64,000 bases of DNA, from positions 259,997-323,996 of the forward strand of contig NZ_RJVI01000001.1 in NCBI RefSeq assembly GCF_003751635.1, written 5' to 3'. Made by a program: the position numbers and the translations under genes. Numbering within the stretch: position 1 is the first letter of the stretch; every line of letters begins with the position of its first letter. The notes beneath the pieces were generated by a model. That model ran no database searches. It had not been told where the DNA came from and saw nothing but the letters and a program-made list of their open reading frames with translations. The DNA is from Inmirania thermothiophila. GTDB taxonomy: Bacteria > Pseudomonadota > Gammaproteobacteria > DSM-100275. Shown here one piece after another: positions 1 to 8,886 of this stretch.

Positions 1-22
1 CGCCGCCGCCGGCGGCGCAAGC

Positions 23-1180
23 TCAGTCGCGCCGCAGGCGGTCGTCCACGGCGATGGGGGAGGGGTAGCGCAGGACGATGACATAGGACGAGAGGACGAG
101 GCTCAGGAGGGTGGCGAGCTGAAGCGCCGAGGCCGACAGCGGGGCGAGGGCGCCGCCACCGGCGGCGGCGACGGAGATGAGGAGGGCGAACTCGCTCATC
201 TGCCCGAGGCGGATGCCCACCTCCCGCGAGCGCCCGCGCGGCTCGCCGATGCGGCGCAGGAGGAGGGCGAAGACCAGGGGCTTGGCGGCGACGGCGAGCA
301 GGGCCAGCGCGAGCCCCAGGGGCAGGGCCCGGGGGAGGAGGCCGAGGTCGTAGCCGGCGCCGAGGGAGAAGAAGAACAGGACCAGGAAGAAGTCCCGCAG
401 CGGCTTGAGGCGCTCGGCGATGAAGAGGGCGATGGGGCTCGAGGCGAGGGCCACCCCGGCGATGAAGGCGCCGATCTCGTGCGACAGCCCGAGCAGCGCC
501 GCCAGCTCCGCCCCCCCCAGGCACCAGCCGATGGCGAGCAGGAAGACGTATTCCTGGATGGTGTCGAAGCGGCGCAGCAGCGGCAGCAGCACCCAGCGCT
601 GCATGGCGAAGGCCGCCGCCGCCAGCGCCGGCAGCCCGAGGCCGATGCGCAGCAGCACCGCCGCGCCGCCGCCGAGCCCCTCGAGCAGGATCAGCACGGC
701 GATGGCGAGCAGATCCTGCAGCAGCAGCACCGCGATCACCAGCTCGCCGGTGTGGCGGTGGTGCAGGGTCGTGGTGGGCATCAGCTTCAGGCCGATGATG
801 GTGCTGGAGAACATGAACGCCGCCCCCACCACCGCGGCCTCGCCGGCGGCGAGGCCGAAGGCGAGGGCGGCGCCGGCGCCGAGGCCGAGGAAGGCCAGGC
901 TCGAGCCCAGGGTCACCGCGGTGGCCTTGCCGAGCAGGTGGAGCAGGTCCTGCGGCTGCATGTCCAGGCCGAGGAGGAAGAGCAGGAAGAGGATGCCGAT
1001 GTCGGCGATGCGGCCGATGAGCGCCGGATCGTCCACCCAGGCGAGCCCCCAGGGGCCGGCGACGAGGCCGAGGGCGATGTAGGCCACGGGCAGGGCCTGG
1101 CGGGCGAAGAGGGCGAGCGTGGCGAGCACCGCCCCCCCGGTGAAGATCACGAACATGGACGCGACGAGCCCGCCTTCCAT
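23..1180 (-). CDS. CPA2-family monovalent cation/proton antiporter (membrane domain)
   Basis: Predicted inner-membrane antiporter exchanging K+ or Na+ for protons. The 385-residue product is almost wholly hydrophobic, with about 12 membrane segments, and resembles the KefB/KefC/Na+-H+ exchanger domain, including the stretch LLFLLGLDMQP near residue 60. It stops after the membrane domain. The cytoplasmic TrkA-N (RCK) nucleotide-binding domain of full-length KefB/KefC is absent, so glutathione-adduct gating is not expected. The start at 1180 is preceded by a GGAGGAGG ribosome-binding site about 7 bases away; an upstream in-frame pair of ATGs near 1210 lacks one. It is divergent from the MoxR operon. 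Family is confident, ion specificity unknown. Confidence 0.88.
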   Translation of the reverse strand: MEGGLVASMFVIFTGGAVLATLALFARQALPVAYIALGLVAGPWGLAWVDDPALIGRIADIGILFLLFLLGLDMQPQDLLHLLGKATAVTLGSSLAFLGLGAGAALAFGLAAGEAAVVGAAFMFSSTIIGLKLMPTTTLHHRHTGELVIAVLLLQDLLAIAVLILLEGLGGGAAVLLRIGLGLPALAAAAFAMQRWVLLPLLRRFDTIQEYVFLLAIGWCLGGAELAALLGLSHEIGAFIAGVALASSPIALFIAERLKPLRDFFLVLFFFSLGAGYDLGLLPRALPLGLALALLAVAAKPLVFALLLRRIGEPRGRSREVGIRLGQMSEFALLISVAAAGGGALAPLSASALQLATLLSLVLSSYVIVLRYPSPIAVDDRLRRD

Positions 1181-1227
1181 CGCCTGCCTCCTCCGCGCTC
1201 GCCCCATCATAGCCCCTTCCCCGGCCC

Positions 1228-1233
1228 TATAAT
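1228..1233 (+). promoter_or_regulatory. -10 box (TATAAT) just upstream of the MoxR gene
   Basis: A perfect TATAAT stands out in this GC-rich sequence. Transcription starting 7 bases downstream would begin at about 1240, one base before the ATG at 1241, which implies a leaderless or nearly leaderless mRNA. No good -35 hexamer is visible at 16-18 bases spacing. Confidence 0.5.
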
Positions 1234-1240
1234 CCCCGCC

Positions 1241-2170
1241 ATGGGCACGCCCCGCGCAGCCCCCGCCGAGACCGAGGCCCTGCGCCTGCGCCTCGGCCGC
1301 TCCCGCGCCGCGGTGGAGCGGCTGGTGCTGGGCCAGGCGCGGGCGGTGCGCCTCGCGCTGGCCTGCCTGCTCGCCGACGGCCACCTCCTGCTGGAGGACC
1401 TGCCGGGGATGGGCAAGACCACCCTCGCCCAGGCCCTGGCGCGGGTCCTGGGGCTCGCCTTCCGCCGGGTGCAGTTCACCGCCGACCTCCTGCCTGCGGA
1501 CGTGACGGGCGGCCCGATCCTGCGCGAGGGCCGCCTCGAGTTCGTGCCGGGACCGGTCTTCACCCACGTCCTGCTGGCCGACGAGGTCAACCGCGCGAGC
1601 CCCCGCACCCAGAGCGCGCTCCTGGAGGCGATGGAGGAGCGGCAGGTGAGCGCCGATGGGGAGACCCGGCCCCTGCCCCGGCCCTTCCTCGTCATCGCCA
1701 CCCAGAACCCCTTCCACCTCGCCGGCACCCACCCCCTGCCGGAGTCGCAGCTCGACCGCTTCCTCATGCGCCTGCGCCTGGGCTATCCGCCCCCGGAGGC
1801 CGAGCGCGAGCTGCTGCGCCTCGGCCCCCGCCAGGGGGCGGTGGCGGCGCTGGAGCCGGTGCTCGACGCCGCCGCGGTGCGCGCGGCCCAGGCCGCGGCG
1901 GCCCGCGTCCACGCCGCACCGCCCCTCATCGCCTACGTCCACGCCCTGCTGCAGGCGAGCCGCGGCGAGGGCGGCACCGGGCTGTCGCCGCGGGCGGGGC
2001 TCGCCCTGATGGCGGCGGCGCGGGCCTGGGCCTGGCTCGAGGGCCGCGACGCGGTGCTCCCCGAGGACGTGCAGGCGGTGTTCGTGCCGGTGGCGGCGCA
2101 CCGGCTCGCCGCCGGCACCGAGGGGGAGGATGCGGCGGCGGCCCTGCTCGATGCGGTGGCGATCCCCTAG
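1241..2170 (+). CDS. MoxR-family AAA+ ATPase
   Basis: AAA+ ATPase of the MoxR/RavA clade, thought to act as a chaperone that remodels or activates partner proteins encoded next to it. Walker A is GMGKTT at residues 56-61, Walker B is LADEVNR around residues 112-118, and the sensor region contains ATQNPF and PESQLDRF; length 309 residues is normal. It is followed by a DUF58 gene overlapping by about 20 bases and then a transglutaminase, the classic MoxR-DUF58-TgpA order. There is no convincing ribosome-binding site, consistent with a leaderless start behind the TATAAT at 1228. Partner and physiological target cannot be read from the sequence. Confidence 0.93.
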   Translation: MGTPRAAPAETEALRLRLGRSRAAVERLVLGQARAVRLALACLLADGHLLLEDLPGMGKTTLAQALARVLGLAFRRVQFTADLLPADVTGGPILREGRLEFVPGPVFTHVLLADEVNRASPRTQSALLEAMEERQVSADGETRPLPRPFLVIATQNPFHLAGTHPLPESQLDRFLMRLRLGYPPPEAERELLRLGPRQGAVAALEPVLDAAAVRAAQAAAARVHAAPPLIAYVHALLQASRGEGGTGLSPRAGLALMAAARAWAWLEGRDAVLPEDVQAVFVPVAAHRLAAGTEGEDAAAALLDAVAIP

Positions 2171-3089
2171 GGTGGGCCTGGCGGCGCTCGCCCGCCCCGC
2201 CCGGCCCCGCGCCGGCCGCGCCCGCCTCGGGCGGCGCACGGTCTACATCCTGCCCACGCGCGAGGGCCTGCTGCTGGCGCCGGCGCTGGCGGCGCTGCTG
2301 CTCCTCGGCCTGCATTACAACAACAACGCCGCCCTCGCCTTCACCTTCCTCCTCGCCTCGGTGGCGGTGGTGGCCATCCTCCACACCTACCGCGAGCTCG
2401 CCGGGGTCGGGATCGCCGCCGAACCGGCGGGGGAGGCCTTCGCCGGCGGGCGCCAGCGCTTCCGCCTGCGCCTCGACGGCGGGGGACGGCCGCGGCGGGT
2501 GCGGGTGGCGGCGGGCGGCGTGGCGGCGGAGGTGGCGGTGCCCGCCGAGGGCGAGGCGGCCGCGGTGCTGGCGGTGCCGGCGCCGCGGCGCGGCATGCTC
2601 GCCCTCGGGCGCGTACGCCTGGAGACGACCCGGCCCCTCGGCCTCTTCCGCGCCTGGGGCTATGCCGAGACCGGGGCCGAGGCGGTGGTCTACCCGCGGC
2701 CGGCGCCGCCCGCCGGGCTGCCGCCCGGGGGCGCGGGCGAGGCCGAGGGCGGCGCCGACGCGGAGGGCGGCGGCGGGGCCTTCCACGACCTCGGCCGCTG
2801 GCGCGACGGCGAGAGCCTGCGCCGGGTGCACTGGCCGCTGGCGGCGCGGGGGCGGGGGCTGCACCTGAAGCGCTTTGCCGCCCCCGCCGGCGGCACCCTG
2901 TGGCTGACCTGGGAGGCGGCCTCGGGGGACGCGGAGGCGCGCCTCGCCCGCCTCTGCCGCTGGGTCCTGGACGCCGAGGCCGCGGGCCTCGCCTACGGGC
3001 TCGCCCTGCCCGGGGCGCGCATCCCGCCCGGCCGCGGCGCGGTCCACCGCCGCCGCTGCCTGGAGCGGCTGGGACGATGGCCGCGCTGA
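2151..3089 (+). CDS. DUF58 domain protein
   Basis: Membrane-anchored DUF58 protein that typically accompanies MoxR ATPases. Two hydrophobic segments follow residue 30 (LLLAPALAALLLLGL and an adjacent stretch). The C-terminal half carries the family signature, an RDGE...R.VHW pattern followed by LHLKRF. The function of DUF58 proteins is not settled; adhesion or cell-wall roles have been suggested for relatives. The ATG at 2151 lies inside the end of the MoxR gene; a GTG at 2172, one base after the MoxR stop, is an equally possible start. The next gene begins 13 bases before this one ends, so the three genes are very probably translationally coupled. Confidence 0.88.
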   Translation: MRWRSPRVGLAALARPARPRAGRARLGRRTVYILPTREGLLLAPALAALLLLGLHYNNNAALAFTFLLASVAVVAILHTYRELAGVGIAAEPAGEAFAGGRQRFRLRLDGGGRPRRVRVAAGGVAAEVAVPAEGEAAAVLAVPAPRRGMLALGRVRLETTRPLGLFRAWGYAETGAEAVVYPRPAPPAGLPPGGAGEAEGGADAEGGGGAFHDLGRWRDGESLRRVHWPLAARGRGLHLKRFAAPAGGTLWLTWEAASGDAEARLARLCRWVLDAEAAGLAYGLALPGARIPPGRGAVHRRRCLERLGRWPR

Positions 3090-4996
3090 GCCTCTCCCCG
3101 GCGGCGGTGGGGTGGAGCGCCGCCGCGGCCCTGGCGGCCGCGGCCGTCCTCGCCGGCACGGTGCCGCCGGCGCTGCCGGCGGGGCTCGCGGCGGTGGCGC
3201 TGTGGCGGGCGGCGGCGACGCGGCGGGGCTGGCCGCTGCCGGGGCGGCGGCTGCGCACGGCGGCGGCGCTGGCGGCGCTGGCGGCGGTGGCGGCGGCGCA
3301 CGGGACCCTGCGCGGCCTCGAGGCCGGGAGCGCCCTGCTGGTGGCGGGGGCGGCACTCAAGCTGCTGGAGCTCGAGCGCCGGCGCGACGCCGTGGTGGTG
3401 GTGCTGAGCTGCGCGCTGCTCGCGGCGGTGGCCTTCCTCCACGACCCGGAGCTGCCCCGCCCGCTGGCGGCGCCGGCGGTGCTGTGGCTGCTGCTCGCGG
3501 CGCTCGCCGGGATCCACGATCCGCAGGAGCGCCCGCGCGCCCACCTCGCCCGCGCCGGCGCGCTGCTCCTGCAGGCGCTGCCCCTGGCGCTGGTCGTCTT
3601 CCTCTTCTTTCCCCGCCTGGGCGGCCCGCTCTGGGGCGAGCGGCAGGCGGCGGCGCGCACGGGCCTCGGCGGCGAGCTCGTGCTCGGCCGGGTGGCCGAG
3701 CTCGCCCGCTCCGACGCCGTCGCGCTGCGGGTGCGGCTCGACGGCCCGGTGCCGGCGGCGCGCTACTGGCGCGCGGCGGTGTTCTGGGCCACCGACGGCC
3801 GGCGCTGGTGGGAGGGGCGCCCGCCCGGGTCGGAGCCGGCCCCGCGCGGCGGGCGGCGCCTGGGCCAGACCGTGACCCTGCTCCCCCACGGTCAGCGCTG
3901 GCTGCCGGCCCTCGACCGGCCCCTCGCGGTGCGCGCCGCAACACCCGGGCCGGGCGCCACCTTCGCCCTCCCAGGGCCCCTGGAGCGGGTGCTCACTTAC
4001 CGCGCGGAGTCGTTGGTGGGTGGGGAAGGCGCGACGCCCACGGCGGCGCAGCGGGCCTACGCGATGCGCCTGCCGCGGCGGCTCTCGCCGCGGGTGCGCG
4101 CCCTGGCCCAGGCCCTGCGGGCGCGCGGCGGGGACGACCGCGGCACCGTGCAGGCGGCCCTCGACTGGCTGCGCACGGAGGGCTTCGTCTACACCCTGCG
4201 CCCGGGCCCCCTCGGGCCCGATCCGGTGGAGGACTTCCTCTTCCGCACGCGGCGGGGCTTCTGCGAGCACTACGCCGCCGCCTTCGCCCTCCTCATGCGC
4301 GCGGCGGGGATCCCGGCGCGGGTGGTGGTGGGCTATCTCGGCGGCGAGGCCAACCCCCTCAGCGGCGATCTGGTGGTGCGCCAGTCGGACGCCCACGCCT
4401 GGGTGGAGGTGGCCCCCGCGGACGGGGGGTGGATCCGGGTCGACCCCACCGCCGCGGTGGCCCCCCTGCGCCTGGAGCGCGCCATCGACCCGGCGTCGGC
4501 GGCGGGGGCGGTGCGTTTCGTGGCCGCGGCCCCGGCGGGGCTCGCGGCGGCCTGGACGCGGCTGCGCGATGCCGCCGATGCCGCCTGGACCTACTGGGTC
4601 CTGGGCTACGGCCCCGAGCTGCAGGGGCGCCTCGCCGGCCGCCTCGGCCTCGCCGGCCTCCCCCTGTGGCAGGGGCTGGCGGCGCTGCTCGCCGCCGGTG
4701 CCGCCCTCGCCCTCGCCGCCGCGGCCTGGCTGGTGCTCGCCCGCCGCGGCACCGCGGCGGACCCCGCCCAGGCGCTCTGGGTCCGGTTCTGCGCCCGCGC
4801 CGCCGCCGCGGGCCTGCCCCGCCGGCCCACCGAGGGTCCGCTGGACTACGGCCGGCGCCTGGCGGCGGCGCTGCCGGCGCGGCGGCGGTGCGTGGAGGCG
4901 GTGGTGGCGGCCTACGTCGCCGCCCGCTATGGACCGGGGCCGACGCCGTCGGCGCTCGCCCGCCTCGCGCGGGCGGTGCGCGCCTTCCGCCCCTGA
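3077..4996 (+). CDS. TgpA-like membrane protein with transglutaminase domain (DUF3488 plus transglutaminase core)
   Basis: Multi-pass membrane protein with a periplasmic transglutaminase/protease-like domain, 639 residues. About six membrane segments occupy the first 180 residues, another lies near residue 540, and a cytoplasmic C-terminal tail (DUF4129-like) ends the protein. The catalytic triad is visible: C396 in GFCEHY, H440 in DAHAWVEV and D456 in VDPTAA. The start codon lies within the end of the DUF58 gene. The MoxR-DUF58-TgpA triad recurs in proteobacteria. The Pseudomonas TgpA homologue is essential in some strains, but its substrate is unknown. The gene meets mnmE tail to tail 7 bases downstream. 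Confidence 0.9.
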   Translation: MAALSLSPAAVGWSAAAALAAAAVLAGTVPPALPAGLAAVALWRAAATRRGWPLPGRRLRTAAALAALAAVAAAHGTLRGLEAGSALLVAGAALKLLELERRRDAVVVVLSCALLAAVAFLHDPELPRPLAAPAVLWLLLAALAGIHDPQERPRAHLARAGALLLQALPLALVVFLFFPRLGGPLWGERQAAARTGLGGELVLGRVAELARSDAVALRVRLDGPVPAARYWRAAVFWATDGRRWWEGRPPGSEPAPRGGRRLGQTVTLLPHGQRWLPALDRPLAVRAATPGPGATFALPGPLERVLTYRAESLVGGEGATPTAAQRAYAMRLPRRLSPRVRALAQALRARGGDDRGTVQAALDWLRTEGFVYTLRPGPLGPDPVEDFLFRTRRGFCEHYAAAFALLMRAAGIPARVVVGYLGGEANPLSGDLVVRQSDAHAWVEVAPADGGWIRVDPTAAVAPLRLERAIDPASAAGAVRFVAAAPAGLAAAWTRLRDAADAAWTYWVLGYGPELQGRLAGRLGLAGLPLWQGLAALLAAGAALALAAAAWLVLARRGTAADPAQALWVRFCARAAAAGLPRRPTEGPLDYGRRLAAALPARRRCVEAVVAAYVAARYGPGPTPSALARLARAVRAFRP

Positions 4997-5003
4997 GGCG
5001 GCC

Positions 5004-6353
5004 TTACTTGCCGATGCAGAAGCGGGCGAAGATGCGCCCGAGGAGGGCCTCGGTGTCGACGCCCTCGCCCGTGATCTCGCCGAGGGCCCGCTGCGCCTGG
5101 GCGAGCTCCTCGGCGACGAGGTCGGCGAGACCCTCGCGGTGGCGGTGCGCCGCGGCGGCGAGGGCGGCGCCGGCGCGGTCGAGGGCCTCCAGGTGGCGGC
5201 GGCGGGCGAGGAAGACCCCCTCCGTGCCGCTGCCGCGGCCGGCCACCGCGGCGAGGCGGCGCGCCAGCGCCTCGAGGCCCGCCCCGGTGCGTGCCGAGAC
5301 CGCCACCGCGGGCCCCAAGGGGTGCTCCGCGGGCCCCGGCGCGCGCCCCGTGCGGTCGATCTTGTTGCAGACCACGGTGAGGCGCCCCGCCGCGGCCTCG
5401 GCCGCCTCGGCCTCGGCGGCGGCGGGGGCGGCGCCGTCCTCCACCACGAGGAGGACGTGGTCGGCCCCCTCGAGGGCGGCGCGGGCGCGGCGCACCCCCT
5501 CGCGCTCCACCGGATCGTCGGCCGCGCGCAGGCCGGCGGTGTCGAGCACGGTCAGGGGCACCCCCTCCACCAGGATCTGCTCGCGGAGCACGTCGCGGGT
5601 GGTGCCGGCGATGGGGGTGACGATGGCGGTCTCGCGCCCGGCGAGGGCGTTGAGCAGGCTCGACTTGCCGACGTTGGGCCGCCCCACGATGGCCACCACG
5701 AGCCCCTCGCGCAGGGCCGCCCCCTCGGCGGCGCGCGCGCGGAGCCGCCGCCAGCGGGCCTCCAGCTCGGCGAGGCGGCGCGCGGTCTCGGCCTCCGCGG
5801 CGAGCTCCAGGGGCTCGTCGGCGAAGTCGAGGCCCGCCTCCACCTCCGCGCGCAGGGCGGCGAGGGCCTCGGCGAGGGCGCGCACCTCGGCCGAGAAGGC
5901 GCCCTCGAGGCTGCGCAGGGCGCCGCGGGCGGCCTCGGCGCTGGCGGCGTCGATGAGGTCGGCGACGGCCTCGGCCTGGGCCAGATCCAGCTTGCCGTTG
6001 AGGAAGGCGCGCAGGGTGAACTCGCCCGGGCGGGCGGGGCGCGCGCCGAGGGCGAGGCAGCGGGCGAGCAGCAGGTCCAGCACCACCGGACCGCCGTGCC
6101 CGTGCAGCTCCAGCACGTCCTCGCCGGTGTAGGAGCGCGGCGCCGGGAACCACAGGGCGAGGCCGCGGTCGATGACGGCCCCGTCGGCGTCGCGGAAGGC
6201 GGCGAGCCAGGCCGTGCGCGGCGGCGGCAGCCGCCCGAGCACACCCCGCGCCACCGCCCCCGCCGCCGGGCCCGAGACGCGGACGACACCGATGCCGCCG
6301 CGCCCCGGCGGGGTGGCGACGGCGGCGATGGTCTCGCCCGCGGGCGGGCTCAG
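5004..6353 (-). CDS. mnmE: tRNA modification GTPase MnmE (TrmE)
   Basis: GTPase that, with MnmG, installs the 5-carboxymethylaminomethyl group on U34 of certain tRNAs. An N-terminal tetrahydrofolate-binding domain opens with ATPPGRGGIG. The inserted G domain has GRPNVGKSS, TTRD, DTAG and NKID motifs. The helical C-terminus ends in the diagnostic CIGK. No ATG fits: I chose the CTG at 6353, which overlaps the yidC stop and gives 449 residues, close to the usual 454. A GTG at 6389 inside yidC would add 12 residues. mnmG, rsmG, parA and parB, which often follow mnmE, are not here; the transglutaminase gene converges on it instead. Confidence 0.93.
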   Translation of the reverse strand: MSPPAGETIAAVATPPGRGGIGVVRVSGPAAGAVARGVLGRLPPPRTAWLAAFRDADGAVIDRGLALWFPAPRSYTGEDVLELHGHGGPVVLDLLLARCLALGARPARPGEFTLRAFLNGKLDLAQAEAVADLIDAASAEAARGALRSLEGAFSAEVRALAEALAALRAEVEAGLDFADEPLELAAEAETARRLAELEARWRRLRARAAEGAALREGLVVAIVGRPNVGKSSLLNALAGRETAIVTPIAGTTRDVLREQILVEGVPLTVLDTAGLRAADDPVEREGVRRARAALEGADHVLLVVEDGAAPAAAEAEAAEAAAGRLTVVCNKIDRTGRAPGPAEHPLGPAVAVSARTGAGLEALARRLAAVAGRGSGTEGVFLARRRHLEALDRAGAALAAAAHRHREGLADLVAEELAQAQRALGEITGEGVDTEALLGRIFARFCIGK

Positions 6354-7954
6354 CGGCTCGCCTGCTCGATGCGGCGCGTGATCACCCACTGCTGGGCGAT
6401 GGAGAGGAGGTTGTTGACGAGCCAGTAGAGGACGAGGCCCGAGGGGAAGAAGAGGAAGAACACCGTGAACACCACCGGCATCGCCATCATGATCCGGGCC
6501 TGGATCGGGTCCGGCGGCTGCGGGTTGAGCCGCTGCTGCAGGAACATGGTGGCGCCCATGAGGATGGGCAGCACGAAGTAGGGGTCGCGCGCCGAGAGGT
6601 CGCGGATCCAGAGGACGAAGGGGGCGTGGCGCAGCTCCACGCTCTCCAGCAGGACCCAGTAGAGGGCGATGAAGAACGGGATCTGCACCAGGATCGGGAG
6701 GCATCCGCCGAGGGGGTTGATGCGCTCCTTCTTGTAGAGCTCCATCATGGCCTGGTTGAGGCGCTGCTTGTCGTCGCCATAGCGCTCGCGCAGGGCCTGC
6801 AGGCGCGGCGCGAGGCGGCGCATGTTGGCCATGGAGCGGTAGCTCGCCTCCGACAGCTTGTAGAAGGCCGCCTTGAGGAGCACCACCAGGATCACGATCG
6901 CCCAGCCCCAGTTGCCGACGAGGTCGTGGATGTGGCGCAGGAGCCAGAAGATGGGCTTGGCGAGCACCGTCAGCAGGCCGTAGTCCACCGTGAACTCGAG
7001 CCCTTCGGCCACCTCCGGGATGACCTCCTGGAGCTTGGGCCCAACGTAGGCGCGGGCGGCGTAGCGGGCCGCCCCCCCGGGCGGGACCTGAAGATCCGGG
7101 GCGGTGACGCCGATGAGGTAGCGCGGCCCGTCGCCCACGGCCCGGGTGTAGTAGCGGTGCGGCGTGCCGCCGGGCGGGATCCAGGCGGCGAAGAAGTAGT
7201 GCTGGACCATGGCCACCCAGCCGTCGGTGAGCTCGGCGGGCTGGGGCTGGGCGCCGCGCGCGATGTCCTCGAAATCGAGCTTCTCGTACTTGGTCTCGGG
7301 GCTGTAGTAGGCGGCGCCGGCGAAGGTGTAGGCGCCGGTGTAGCGCGAGCCCTGCGCCACAGGGACGCGCTGCAGCTGCAGATAGGGCCGCACCGTGCGG
7401 GGGGCCGCGCCGCGGTTGCGCACCTCGAAGGCCAGCTCCACCACGTAGCTGCCGCGGCGGAAGGTGTAGACCTTGTCCACCTCGAGCCCGCCGGGACCCT
7501 GCCAGCGCAGCCGCACCTCGAGCCGGTCCTGGCCGTCGGCGAGCCGGTAGGTGGCGGCCTCGGCGCGGTAGGGAATACGCGGCCGCGGCAGGTCGGCGGC
7601 GACGAGGCCCGCCTGGGCGACGAAGAGCCGCTCCGGGGCGTCGTCGAGGAGCCGGAAGGGGACCTCGGGGCGGTCGAGGCTCACCGGGTAGCGGCGCAGG
7701 TCGGCGCGGCGCAGGTCGCCGCCGAGGGTGTCGATCTCCAGGTCGAGGACGTCGGTGACCACCCGCACCCGCTCGCCGCGGGGCAGGGCGGTCTGCGGCG
7801 GCGCGGAAGGCGCCGGCGGCTCGGCGGCGCGCGGGGCCTCGGCGACCGGCGCCGGGGCCTGCGGGCGCGGGGCGTAGTCGCGCTGCCAGGCCTCCCAGAG
7901 CAGGAGGACGACGAGGGAGAAGGCGACGAAGAGGAACAGGCGCTGGTTATCCAT
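6350..7954 (-). CDS. yidC: Membrane protein insertase YidC
   Basis: Inner-membrane insertase (Oxa1 family) that inserts and folds membrane proteins alone or with SecYEG. The 534-residue product has the gammaproteobacterial plan: an N-terminal signal anchor ([18 protein letters not shown]), a large periplasmic beta-sandwich domain to about residue 330, then the conserved five-helix core with [16 protein letters not shown] and [15 protein letters not shown] at 7954 overlaps the end of yidD by 8 bases. It is part of the rpmH-rnpA-yidD-yidC-mnmE run, a near-universal cluster linking ribosome, RNase P and membrane-insertion genes beside the origin. Confidence 0.97.
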   Translation of the reverse strand: MDNQRLFLFVAFSLVVLLLWEAWQRDYAPRPQAPAPVAEAPRAAEPPAPSAPPQTALPRGERVRVVTDVLDLEIDTLGGDLRRADLRRYPVSLDRPEVPFRLLDDAPERLFVAQAGLVAADLPRPRIPYRAEAATYRLADGQDRLEVRLRWQGPGGLEVDKVYTFRRGSYVVELAFEVRNRGAAPRTVRPYLQLQRVPVAQGSRYTGAYTFAGAAYYSPETKYEKLDFEDIARGAQPQPAELTDGWVAMVQHYFFAAWIPPGGTPHRYYTRAVGDGPRYLIGVTAPDLQVPPGGAARYAARAYVGPKLQEVIPEVAEGLEFTVDYGLLTVLAKPIFWLLRHIHDLVGNWGWAIVILVVLLKAAFYKLSEASYRSMANMRRLAPRLQALRERYGDDKQRLNQAMMELYKKERINPLGGCLPILVQIPFFIALYWVLLESVELRHAPFVLWIRDLSARDPYFVLPILMGATMFLQQRLNPQPPDPIQARIMMAMPVVFTVFFLFFPSGLVLYWLVNNLLSIAQQWVITRRIEQASR

Positions 7955-8207
7955 CGGCGCTCCTGTCGGGGGCCGGGGGCACCGGATCGTAGCCCCCCGG
8001 GTGGAAGGGGTGACAGCGCAGCAGCCGCCTCAGGGCGAGCCAGGCGCCCCGCGCCGGGCCGTGCCGCTCCAGCGCCTCGATGGCGTAGGCCGAGCAGCTC
8101 GGCTCGAAGCGGCAGCGGGGCCCGAGCAGCGGGCTCACGGCGTAGCGGTAGGCGCGAAGGGGCGCCGTCGCGATGCGGGTCAGGCCCTGTCGCACAGACG
8201 CTGCCAC
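7947..8207 (-). CDS. yidD: Membrane protein insertion efficiency factor YidD
   Basis: Small membrane-associated protein of 86 residues that assists YidC-dependent insertion. The family signature is clear: [22 protein letters not shown] followed by a [13 protein letters not shown] tail. The start is a GTG at 8207, 28 bases inside rnpA; a second in-frame GTG at 8195 would shorten the overlap to 16 bases. The N-terminal amphipathic helix expected for the family (residues 8-25) is kept either way. It overlaps both its neighbours, as commonly seen in this cluster. Confidence 0.94.
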   Translation of the reverse strand: MAASVRQGLTRIATAPLRAYRYAVSPLLGPRCRFEPSCSAYAIEALERHGPARGAWLALRRLLRCHPFHPGGYDPVPPAPDRSADG

Positions 8208-8581
8208 AGCTGCTCCAGCTCGCCGAAGAGCTCGCGGTTGCTCCGCTCGGCCGCCCCCGGGCGGGCGATGACGACGCAGTCGAGGCCGCCGAGGCGGTGG
8301 CGGTGGAGGCGGAAGCTCTCGCGCACGATGCGGCGGATGCGGTTGCGCATCACGGCGCGGCGGGCGGCGCGGCGCGAGACCGCGAGGCCGATCCGCGCCT
8401 GGGCGGTGCCGTTGGGAAGGGCGAGGACGGTGAAGGAGCGGGCCGAGGCCCGCCTTCGCGCCGCGGCGAAGACGCGCTCGAACTCGCCCCGGCTGCGCAG
8501 GCGCGCCGCACGCGGGAGACGCCGCCTCGGTGCCGCCCGGGCGTCGCCCTCAGGGGGTGAGCCGCGCACGCCCCTTGGCAC
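8180..8581 (-). CDS. rnpA: Ribonuclease P protein component RnpA
   Basis: Protein subunit of RNase P, which matures tRNA 5' ends with the M1 RNA. The RNR signature [16 protein letters not shown] is present around residues 76-91 and the protein is strongly basic. The only plausible starts in frame are GTG codons at 8581 and 8569, and both lie inside rpmH, so the genes overlap by 20-32 bases in different frames. This resembles the rpmH/rnpA overlap known in Thermus and is unusual for proteobacteria. The N-terminus is 10-15 residues longer than the Escherichia coli protein. The function assignment is firm; the exact start is not. Confidence 0.93.
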   Translation of the reverse strand: MPRGVRGSPPEGDARAAPRRRLPRAARLRSRGEFERVFAAARRRASARSFTVLALPNGTAQARIGLAVSRRAARRAVMRNRIRRIVRESFRLHRHRLGGLDCVVIARPGAAERSNRELFGELEQLWQRLCDRA

Positions 8582-8684
8582 GGCGGGCGGCGAGCACGCG
8601 CCGCCCCGCCCTCGTGCGCATGCGGGCGCGGAAGCCGTGGGTGCGCTTGCGGCGGATGTTGCTGGGCTGGAAGGTTCGCTTCAT
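8550..8684 (-). CDS. rpmH: 50S ribosomal protein L34
   Basis: Ribosomal protein L34 of the large subunit, 44 residues. It begins MKRTFQPSN and continues with the conserved [11 protein letters not shown] core and a basic tail ending in RLTP. The ATG is at 8684. It is the first gene of the leftward cluster and is divergent from dnaA. Its 3' end contains the start region of rnpA, so translation of the two genes is probably linked. A good sigma-70-like promoter lies 50-79 bases upstream. Confidence 0.97.
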   Translation of the reverse strand: MKRTFQPSNIRRKRTHGFRARMRTRAGRRVLAARRAKGRARLTP

Positions 8685-8733
8685 GGCGTTCCCCGGAATC
8701 CCTCTGCCAATGCCGTGCTCGGAAAAGGGCGGA

Positions 8734-8763
8734 ATGGTAGCGGCGCGCGCGGCGGCGGGTCAA
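8734..8763 (-). promoter_or_regulatory. Promoter of rpmH-rnpA-yidD-yidC-mnmE
   Basis: On the minus strand a TTGACC -35 hexamer (8758-8763) is followed after 18 bases by a TACCAT -10 hexamer (8734-8739). Transcription would start near 8727, about 43 bases upstream of the rpmH ATG. It is among the better -35/-10 pairs in the window. Confidence 0.55.
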
Positions 8764-8886
8764 CCGCAGCCGCCGGGGCCGGCTGGCCAAGGCGGCGGGC
8801 TTTGCCCTAAGATGGGCGGCCTCGAAGGCGCCCGCCGGAGGCGCCGGCGACCCACCTCAGGACTCGGCGGACGGGGGCCCCGCATC

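Noticed and set aside
1..22. GC palindrome at the left edge as a terminator for the antiporter gene
   Set aside because: Made of CGG/CCG triplets with no T-run and no loop; likely composition, and the window edge prevents judgement.
23..2239. Long minus-strand frame continuing upstream of the antiporter, antisense to the MoxR gene
   Set aside because: The upstream half is low-complexity Arg/Gly/His/Gln-rich sequence, a shadow of the GC-rich MoxR gene; a good ribosome-binding site marks the true start at 1180.
3112..6132. 1000-codon plus-strand open frame over the transglutaminase and mnmE genes
   Set aside because: Composition is Ala/Gly/Arg/Pro only, with no recognisable domain; the frames in the correct strands encode full conserved enzymes.
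7940..7952. TTATCCATC near the yidC start as a DnaA box
   Set aside because: Two mismatches in the key CCACA half and it is inside coding sequence away from the cluster.
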